Of a stretch of 12,480 nucleotides of DNA, positions 7,751 through 12,480 are shown piece by piece (positions within the stretch are counted from its first letter, which is position 1; each line of letters starts with the position of its first letter). The translations under genes and the position numbers were made by a program. This stretch comes from JAWXBM01 sp037968555. Its GTDB lineage: Bacteria; Pseudomonadota; Gammaproteobacteria; Xanthomonadales; SZUA-36. The stretch is taken from NCBI GenBank assembly GCA_037968555.1, contig JBBKVS010000242.1, positions 1 to 12,480 of the forward strand. Direction: 5' to 3'. A model generated the notes under the pieces. It searched no databases. It was not told the DNA's origin and saw nothing but the letters and a program-made list of their open reading frames with translations.

Positions 7751-8929
7751 CTAGGCAACGTCGCGACTACGAACAATGCTCTGTTTGACCTGACTGGGTG
7801 TTTGGAGTGCTTGCTTGTTTACGCGTAGTTCACCCGTTCCTGACGGGTTCACGACCCTGCTTACTGCCAGAGGTTGCTGCAGGGGCTGATCCGAGGGCTG
7901 ATCCAGGAGTTGATCAGCCCGGGAAAATACCATTCCTGCTGTTTCAAACAGGATGCGGAGGTCCAGCCAAAGCGAATAGTGCTTCAGGTAGTAAAGATCA
8001 AAGCACAGCTTTTCCATTTCTTCCTGAAGGTTGTTGGCATAGCGGTAGCGCACCTGTGCCCAGCCGGTGATCCCCGGACGCACACTGGACCGTATTGCAT
8101 AGTAGGGAATCGGGAAACCGGAATCTGAAGTGTTGCGCGCCGCCAGGACAAACAAATCCAAATTGGAAGCCGGATGCGGTCTGGGCCCGACGATGTTCAT
8201 ATCACCGATTACGATATTCAGAAACTGGGGTATTTCATCCAGGCGTGTTTTTCTCAGCCAGCGGCCCACTCGCGTGATTCGGTGGAAGTTGCCCTCCTCC
8301 CATTCGGACTCCTGCTTGTCCGAAATCAGCATGGTGCGAAACTTGAATAACCTGAAACTACGGCCAGCCATACCCGATCGATTCTGAATGAAGAGTATTG
8401 GGCCTGCGGAATCGATCCTGATCAGTAGTGCAATCAGCAGCATGATGGGGGCGAGCAGGATCAACCCGACACCGGCAAAGCCGAGACTGAGCAGCCGGTT
8501 GGAAATCAGTGCTGCCCGGCGCGGCTGGAAATCGTTCGAGTAGATAATGCTTTCGGGAGCGAAAACCTGCAATGGCAGTTTTCCGGTTAATTCTTCATAA
8601 ACCGTCTCCGCATGCACGATGCGGACATTTTGAAGCAACCGCGCCTGAATAAGCTGACGACCCGTCAGTCCTCCACCGCCGTCAGATGGTGCAACAATGA
8701 TGACTTCGGGTTGGTGCTGACAGATGATGCGATGGAGCTCATCAATGCTGCCCAACACCGGATAATCCAAAACACCGGCTTCGTCCGGCTCTTCCATTGC
8801 GACGATACCAGCGATCTGGTATTTGCATCTGGTTTGTCGGCGAATTTCCGCCAACAGGATGCACATGAGTGAGCCAGAGCCTATGACAAGGGCTTTTTCA
8901 GTAGTTTGGTATTTCGGTAAGGCATGCAT
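7751..8929 (-). CDS. Undecaprenyl-phosphate sugar-1-phosphate transferase (initiating enzyme, EpsB/WcaJ-like)
   Basis: 392 residues from the ATG at 8929; a TTG at 8998 would add 23 less convincing residues. A Rossmann-like domain comes first (ALVIGSGSL from 13, then YPVLGSIDELHRII). Next comes YEELTGKLPL (111-120) with PESIIYSNDF, a pattern I associate with the sugar transferases of PEP-CTERM/EpsH1 EPS loci. A single membrane segment (about 145-170) leads into the catalytic domain: FKFRTM (195-200), LDEIPQ with the D231-E232 dyad, GDMNIVGPRP (242-251) and PGITGWAQV. The enzyme links the first sugar phosphate to undecaprenyl phosphate at the inner membrane. Two oddities: the four or five N-terminal membrane helices of WcaJ/WbaP proteins are absent, and about 60 residues follow the usual end, starting with a Gln/Pro-rich stretch (LLDQPSDQPLQQPL). 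Sugar specificity unknown. Confidence 0.92.
   Translation of the reverse strand: MHALPKYQTTEKALVIGSGSLMCILLAEIRRQTRCKYQIAGIVAMEEPDEAGVLDYPVLGSIDELHRIICQHQPEVIIVAPSDGGGGLTGRQLIQARLLQNVRIVHAETVYEELTGKLPLQVFAPESIIYSNDFQPRRAALISNRLLSLGFAGVGLILLAPIMLLIALLIRIDSAGPILFIQNRSGMAGRSFRLFKFRTMLISDKQESEWEEGNFHRITRVGRWLRKTRLDEIPQFLNIVIGDMNIVGPRPHPASNLDLFVLAARNTSDSGFPIPYYAIRSSVRPGITGWAQVRYRYANNLQEEMEKLCFDLYYLKHYSLWLDLRILFETAGMVFSRADQLLDQPSDQPLQQPLAVSRVVNPSGTGELRVNKQALQTPSQVKQSIVRSRDVA
7882..7920. repeat. Short GGGCTGATC direct and inverted repeats in the sugar transferase tail
   Basis: GGGCTGATC occurs twice in close tandem (starting near 7883 and 7895), and its complement GATCAGCCC follows at 7912-7920. 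In the protein these copies encode the repeated DQP units of the Gln/Pro-rich C-terminal tail. The pattern suggests local duplication within the coding sequence. It could form a hairpin but lies well inside the gene. Confidence 0.5.
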
Positions 8930-9015
8930 AGTTGACCCGTACAGCTTGCAAATGTCCTCCCTGCAAAGACAAGGCGGAATATGAATTGGAAACGGCAACG
9001 ATGGCCGTGCGCGAA

Positions 9016-9807
9016 CTAGGGCCTAGTGGGAGCCCCATTGAAAATCAGGCCCAGCACCTTTTCCTGCGCCATGAGGTTCAGCATTTCTTCGAGCTTTTCG
9101 CGCGTTGTGGAATTCGCCTTGACCACGATCAGGAAGCCATCGACAACTCTTTCAATCAGCTCGATATCGGGCAGCAGCAAGGTCTGGGGGGTGTCCACGA
9201 TGATGTAGTCAAACTGCTGCCGCGCCTGTTCGAATAGCTCATCGAGCCGCGGCGACTTGAGAAGCTCATAGGGCGATTCAGGACAGCTGCCCGACGGTAT
9301 CAAACTGAGATTGAAGTCTGGCAGCTGGTAAGTCGTCAGCTCGTTCCCGGATTGCACTTTCGCAACCCAGCCCGCAACGCCCGAACTCGCATCCGGCTGC
9401 AAATCAAAATGCTGGTGCACACTGGCGGCAGACTTGCGGAAATTCAGATCGACCAGCAAAACACGGGCATCGGCATTCTGCGCCAGCGCCCCCGCCAGAT
9501 TGATGGCCGTCAAGGTCTTGCCGTCACCGGCCTGAGGGCTGGTTACGCCCAGTACAATGCCGCATTCCGGCCGGCGCATTTCTTCCACGGCATGCCTCAA
9601 ACGGAAGTAACTCTCCGCCAGAAATGCTGTGGGCTGCAACAAACAGACCAGATGGGGGTCTATCCGACCGCTCTTGCTGATTTTATGCTGCACCCCATCC
9701 TGATCCTGATGCACCACAAATCCGGATCTGGCGGGCCGCAACTCACTGCTTCTGAGCCGCGTTACCGGAAGCGAGGGGGTATCAATCTTGTTGTTCGCCT
9801 GATTCAT
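9016..9807 (-). CDS. BY-kinase-like ATPase (CpsD/CapB type, stand-alone)
   Basis: A 263-residue P-loop ATPase of the bacterial tyrosine kinase/Mrp-MinD group that works with the chain-length protein encoded just upstream. Walker A is SPQAGDGKT (90-98), Walker A' is VLLVD ending at D120, and Walker B is IIVDTP with D205. ESYFRLRHAV at 65-74 occupies the place of the EX2RX2R self-association motif, but the middle arginine position is F68 with R69 beside it. The first 60 residues are polar and poorly conserved in appearance. The C-terminus ends LIFNGAPTRP without the tyrosine cluster that BY-kinases autophosphorylate, so kinase activity is uncertain while nucleotide binding is likely. The ATG at 9807 has AAGG 6 nt upstream. 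It lies 84 nt after the chain-length gene, matching the split CapA/CapB arrangement rather than the fused Wzc form. Confidence 0.9.
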   Translation of the reverse strand: MNQANNKIDTPSLPVTRLRSSELRPARSGFVVHQDQDGVQHKISKSGRIDPHLVCLLQPTAFLAESYFRLRHAVEEMRRPECGIVLGVTSPQAGDGKTLTAINLAGALAQNADARVLLVDLNFRKSAASVHQHFDLQPDASSGVAGWVAKVQSGNELTTYQLPDFNLSLIPSGSCPESPYELLKSPRLDELFEQARQQFDYIIVDTPQTLLLPDIELIERVVDGFLIVVKANSTTREKLEEMLNLMAQEKVLGLIFNGAPTRP

Positions 9808-9891
9808 GTTTTGCCTTTTAGTTACCTGTCACGCAAATATTGCAGATGTTCGCCGCTGCCGAAATATGCAAGCTGTTGGCGGAACAGCGCA

Positions 9892-11409
9892 CTAGCTCGA
9901 AATTGCCAAAACAAGTTCACCAGCGTGTGTCCCAACGTAAAAGCTGGAGGCCGCCAGGACCAGCAAGCCGGCAACAAAAATAACCGAGACCAGGCCGAAC
10001 CGCGCACGGCTGCGCCACTGCTCAGCCGGCGTCCGGATCAGGGGTATGCTGGCCAGAATCGGCACCCCGGTAAACTGGCGTATATCGATGATAGAGTGAA
10101 AGCCTCCGTCCATCTGTTCGGCCAGTAACAGAGCCGCGCCGGCCACTCCAAGGGCCAGCAACAAGCTGGCAAATATCAGTCTCTCCCGATTTGGTGCTAC
10201 CGGCGCATCCGGAGGAATCGCTACTTCGATGATCCTGAACTGCTGGTCCCTGCGCGATTCCAGGGACTCGGCTACGTTCGCATCCTGATAGAGCTGTTGC
10301 AGTGAAAGGTATTCGTTTCTTGCAGTGTCATATTCGTAAGCGAATCGCTTCAGATCCTGTTCGATCTTCGGCACGCCTTCCAGACTCCGCACCAGTCCGG
10401 CAATAGATTTACGCAGCCGTCCCTCCTCCACTCTGAGCACTTGCAATTCACCATCCAGATCGATAGCAACGGGCCCCGACTGCCGCAGGTCACCGTTCGC
10501 TCCGGAACCGCCATTTGTTCCGGCTAGCTCCTGAGTCAATGAATGAATTTCCCGCTGCAGGCGGACGATGTCCGGATGTTTTGCCGTAAAACGTGTTTCG
10601 AGCCCAGCCAGTTCACGCTGCAGCCATTCGAGCCGCCGGCTTCCGGTCAGGCTCTCAACTGCGATGCCCGGTATCACGTTGGCCCGCCGATCCAGCAGGT
10701 GAACCTGCCGCGCACTGTTCAGCTGCAGATCGGAGTTAAGCCGGTCCAGCGTGGCCATGTTGAACCCTTGTTGCTCCGGCAGTTCACTGATGTGGGCATT
10801 TTTGAATTCGTTCATGCCCAGTTCCTGCGCTTCAAACTTGGCTCTTGCCGATTCGAGTTGTTCGCGGACAAATTCAGTGGTTCTTTCCGCGTGTCCGGTC
10901 CGTATTCGTTCATTTTCGGCCCGGTATCTGGCCACCAGTTCATTGGCGATCAGTGCTGCCCGATCGGGGTCCCAATCCTGATAACTGATCGTAATGGCAT
11001 AGGTGGAAAACTGCCCCCACTGAAGTTGGGTTGAGGCCTGCTGCTCGATCCGGATATCCTGGCGGAAGCGATTGATGATTGATTCTGCGGAATCCTGATC
11101 CTTCAACTGGGCATAAAGATCAAACTCATCGACGATTTCCTGTAACTGGGAGCGGCTCATAACAGCCTGTCGGATCATACTCAGCCGCAGCTCCAGTTCG
11201 TTCGTGACCCCGGCCTTGAGCAGCGATTCGGCGATGTCATCCTGGGTAAATAGGATGGTGGTTGAAGCACGGTAAAGTTGCGGCAAAGCCACGATCAGAC
11301 ATACCGCTGCCGTGAACACCGACAGGAAGGTGATCAATACCAGCCATTTTCTCCTGCTTAATTGCTCCATGACCTTGTCGATCATTGAGGCTTGCTCCAT
11401 TTCTACCAC
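9892..11409 (-). CDS. GumC/Wzz-type chain-length determinant (PCP family)
   Basis: About 505 residues from a GTG at 11409. This start is chosen because GGTGGAG lies 8 nt before it; a TTG at 11460 (overlapping the export gene, no ribosome site) and an ATG at 11400 are alternatives. The first membrane helix is at about 22-42 (WLVLITFLSVFTAAVCLIVAL). A long periplasmic part follows, rich in coiled-coil segments (VREQLESARAKFEAQELGMNE, and YEYDTARNEYLSLQQLYQDA ahead of the last third). The proline-rich PPDAPVAPN precedes helix two at about 411-432. A short cytoplasmic segment with IIDIRQFTGVPILASIP then leads to a third helix at 471-491. The kinase domain of Wzc is absent and is encoded separately next door. 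PCP proteins set polymer length and couple the inner-membrane machinery to the OPX exporter. The three-helix shape resembles that of XrtA-associated chain-length proteins. Confidence 0.9.
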   Translation of the reverse strand: MVEMEQASMIDKVMEQLSRRKWLVLITFLSVFTAAVCLIVALPQLYRASTTILFTQDDIAESLLKAGVTNELELRLSMIRQAVMSRSQLQEIVDEFDLYAQLKDQDSAESIINRFRQDIRIEQQASTQLQWGQFSTYAITISYQDWDPDRAALIANELVARYRAENERIRTGHAERTTEFVREQLESARAKFEAQELGMNEFKNAHISELPEQQGFNMATLDRLNSDLQLNSARQVHLLDRRANVIPGIAVESLTGSRRLEWLQRELAGLETRFTAKHPDIVRLQREIHSLTQELAGTNGGSGANGDLRQSGPVAIDLDGELQVLRVEEGRLRKSIAGLVRSLEGVPKIEQDLKRFAYEYDTARNEYLSLQQLYQDANVAESLESRRDQQFRIIEVAIPPDAPVAPNRERLIFASLLLALGVAGAALLLAEQMDGGFHSIIDIRQFTGVPILASIPLIRTPAEQWRSRARFGLVSVIFVAGLLVLAASSFYVGTHAGELVLAISS

Positions 11410-11417
11410 TGCTGTGT

Positions 11418-11424
11418 CTCCACC
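11418..11424 (-). promoter_or_regulatory. Ribosome binding site deciding the chain-length gene start
   Basis: GGTGGAG on the minus strand sits 8 nt before the GTG at 11409 and 17 nt before the ATG at 11400. The upstream TTG at 11460 has nothing comparable, so this site favours the GTG start. Confidence 0.5.
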
Positions 11425-11449
11425 CTGCTGAATAATCTGCGTCACTGGA

Positions 11450-12133
11450 TCAGGGGACAAGAATGACGTCGCCCGGGAAAATCAAAACGCGTTCCGCGCT
11501 GCTGCCCGATTTGAGCAGCCGTTTGTAATCAAAACGTATCTTTTCGGTCTTTCCACCGACGGTTCGCAGAATCATGATTTTCGAACTGGCAGCAAACTCC
11601 GTAAGCCCACCCGCCTCTGCCAGCGCATCCAGAACCGTTGCCTGGTTCTGGAACTCGAATCGTCCGGGCAGGCGAACTTCGCCCAGTACGGATACCTTGT
11701 AGCTGTGTACTGCATCGACCACTACGGAAACTTCCCCGGGGATGATGTCGATAAATGCAGCCAGGGCCTTTTCCATCGCGCCCTGCAGTTGCAAGGGTGT
11801 CAGGCCGGTTGCCGGGATGTCTCCGACCAGCGAAAACGACACTTGCCCATCCGGGCGCACCGTGACCGTCTGGTTTAATTCCTTGTGGTTCCAGACACTG
11901 ATGGACAGGACATCCGCAGGTCCGATCCGATACTCCATCTCGCTGCCGCCATACACAGCGGCGCGGCTGGTGCTGTTCTGAAGCTCGATTTGATCCGCGT
12001 TGGCACCGCTGGTCGCACATCCGCAGATCACCACCAGTGCCAGCAGGGCCAATGAATCCAATGCATGGCGGAACAGCTTCGTGCCAGCGCCCGCCCGGTC
12101 AATCGATAGCAAAGGTTTATATTGATTCGTCAT
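11450..12133 (-). CDS. Polysaccharide export lipoprotein (short OPX / Wza family)
   Basis: A 227-residue protein with a signal segment LDSLALLALVVICGC ending at residue 39. C39, preceded by I-C-G, is the likely lipidated cysteine, although the lipobox is imperfect. The Poly_export domain begins at MEYRIGPADVLSISVWN (66-82) and continues through VRPDGQVSFSLVGDI. A SLBB domain follows at about 145-190 (YKVSVLGEVRLPGRFEF, VLDALAEAGGLTEFA). The protein forms the periplasmic part of the export channel through which the polymer leaves. It is much shorter than E. coli Wza (379 residues): it has one SLBB domain and ends at FPGDVILVP, without the C-terminal amphipathic helix that makes the Wza outer-membrane pore. 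A partner pore is therefore likely. It is the first gene after the MITE-like element and starts with ATG at 12133. Confidence 0.93.
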   Translation of the reverse strand: MTNQYKPLLSIDRAGAGTKLFRHALDSLALLALVVICGCATSGANADQIELQNSTSRAAVYGGSEMEYRIGPADVLSISVWNHKELNQTVTVRPDGQVSFSLVGDIPATGLTPLQLQGAMEKALAAFIDIIPGEVSVVVDAVHSYKVSVLGEVRLPGRFEFQNQATVLDALAEAGGLTEFAASSKIMILRTVGGKTEKIRFDYKRLLKSGSSAERVLIFPGDVILVP

Positions 12134-12170
12134 GGTCAGCTCAAAGTGCAGCGATCTGATTAATTAAAAG

Positions 12171-12182
12171 GCCCAATTGGGC
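12171..12182. repeat. 12-bp perfect palindrome upstream of the export gene
   Basis: GCCCAATTGGGC is its own reverse complement and lies 37 nt before the export gene ATG. On the minus strand it is followed by CTTTTAATTAAT. It could be a small terminator for the upstream barrel gene or a protein-binding site. With only four bases on each side of an AATT centre, it is weak as a terminator. I see no convincing -35/-10 pair around it. Confidence 0.35.
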
Positions 12183-12198
12183 AAGGGCGATATTGAAA

Positions 12199-12365
12199 CT
12201 AGGAGCCTGTCGGACTTGACCGATCGTAGCGAGGGAAAGCCGATTTGAGTCAGATTTTTCGATCTTTTGAGGCCAATAGCACCGCTATTAAACGAAAAAG
12301 ATCGGAAAATCTGGCCAAATCCGGATTTTCCGCAGTAGATCATGTTAAGTCCGACAGGCTCCTAG
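12199..12365. mobile_element. 167-bp MITE-like near-palindromic element with perfect 19-bp ends
   Basis: The left end CTAGGAGCCTGTCGGACTT (12199-12217) is the exact reverse complement of the right end (12347-12365). Each arm is 82 bp around a 3-bp centre (12281-12283). The inner 29 bases of each arm also mostly match (GATTTT, GATCTTTT and AATAGC blocks), so the element can fold into one long hairpin. There is no ORF of any size inside. The outermost CTAG is itself palindromic and may be a 4-bp target duplication rather than part of the repeat; the ends would then be 15 bp and the element 159 bp. Small size, no coding capacity and perfect ends fit a non-autonomous insertion element moved by a transposase elsewhere. 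I do not assign an IS family. It lies between the barrel gene and the export gene and may affect read-through. Confidence 0.8.
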
Positions 12366-12480
12366 CGGGGCTCACGCCGGGGGTAGGTAAATCTCGCCCC
12401 CAGCCGGATCACGTTACGGGAGACTTCAAACGACCCACCGTTATCAGGGCTGACTTGCTGAACGTTAAAGTCGTAGCCAG
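12362..12480 (-). CDS. C-terminal end of a probable outer-membrane beta-barrel protein (partial)
   Basis: The last 39 codons are visible, ending in TAG at 12362-12364; the rest lies beyond the right edge. The sequence ends GSFEVSRNVIRLGARFTYP followed by RREPR. Alternating hydrophobic and polar residues leading to an aromatic F-x-Y fit a terminal barrel strand, as in the outer-membrane proteins found beside wza-like genes in EPS operons (EpsL or BBP2-like). The eight residues after the last aromatic-bearing strand region are unusual, since barrel proteins often end at the aromatic residue. The stop codon is formed inside the right end of the MITE-like element. If confirmed, the protein could be the outer-membrane pore that the short export lipoprotein lacks. 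With so little sequence, the family call is tentative. Confidence 0.6.
   Translation of the reverse strand, partial: GYDFNVQQVSPDNGGSFEVSRNVIRLGARFTYPRREPR

Noticed and set aside
7683..7754. Short plus-strand peptide preceded by AAAGGAG between the dehydrogenase and sugar transferase genes
   Set aside because: The purine-rich stretch sits only about one base before the ATG, too close to serve as a ribosome site, and the peptide has no recognisable features.
9015..9027. ACTAGG-G-CCTAGT palindrome over the kinase stop codon
   Set aside because: Only six bases per arm and no second copy or functional context; likely chance.
9352..10128. 258-codon plus-strand frame across the kinase and chain-length genes
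   Set aside because: It is antisense to two well-supported genes and the gap between them, with no ribosome site or protein family features.
12134..12198. Possible promoter (TTGCCC with an AT-rich stretch) before the export gene
   Set aside because: No -10 hexamer lies at a proper distance from the TTGCCC, so a sigma-70 promoter is not supported by sequence alone.
1..12480. JUMPstart/ops (GGCGGTAG) element for RfaH control
   Set aside because: I looked for the motif on the minus strand ahead of the export gene and in the larger gaps and did not see it; the true leader may lie beyond the right edge.

Overview
The window is one strand-biased polysaccharide locus. Every gene I can support lies on the minus strand, so transcription runs from the right edge to the left. 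The gene content and the Gram-negative envelope parts (outer-membrane barrel end, lipoprotein exporter) indicate a proteobacterium. A gammaproteobacterium is my best guess from protein style and moderately high GC, but nothing here fixes the genus. No rRNA, tRNA, CRISPR or phage genes are visible.

Layout in transcription order: the last 39 codons of a probable outer-membrane beta-barrel protein (12480-12362); a 167-bp near-palindromic MITE-like element (12365-12199); a short Wza/OPX-type export lipoprotein (12133-11450); a GumC/Wzz-type chain-length protein (11409-9892); a separate BY-kinase-like ATPase (9807-9016); the sugar-1-phosphate transferase that starts the repeat unit (8929-7751); a UDP-HexNAc 6-dehydrogenase (7661-6255); an O-antigen ligase/Wzy_C membrane protein (6255-4867); a GT4 glycosyltransferase (4870-3641); a BioF2/FemAB-like GNAT acyltransferase (3644-2427); a polysaccharide deacetylase (2443-1325); and a Wzx-type flippase cut by the left edge (1254-1).

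Together they form a nearly complete Wzx/Wzy-type exopolysaccharide machine. The unit is started on undecaprenyl phosphate by the sugar transferase, supplied with a HexNAc-uronic acid by the dehydrogenase and extended by the GT4 enzyme. It may be edited by the deacetylase and acyltransferase, flipped by Wzx, polymerised by the Wzy_C protein, length-controlled by the GumC/kinase pair and exported through the OPX lipoprotein, perhaps with the barrel protein. From the dehydrogenase to the deacetylase the genes overlap by 1-17 nt, which implies translational coupling. The early genes are separated by 40-90 nt gaps.

The set resembles exosortase (XrtA/EpsH)-associated EPS loci in several parts, but no exosortase lies in this window. 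The most unusual points are the MITE-like palindrome whose end coincides with the stop codon of the upstream gene, a sugar transferase lacking the usual N-terminal membrane helices, a kinase-like ATPase without a tyrosine tail, and the overlapping deacetylase/acyltransferase pair, which has no visible export signals. I see no wholly new system; the core is a recognisable EPS operon with uncommon variations.
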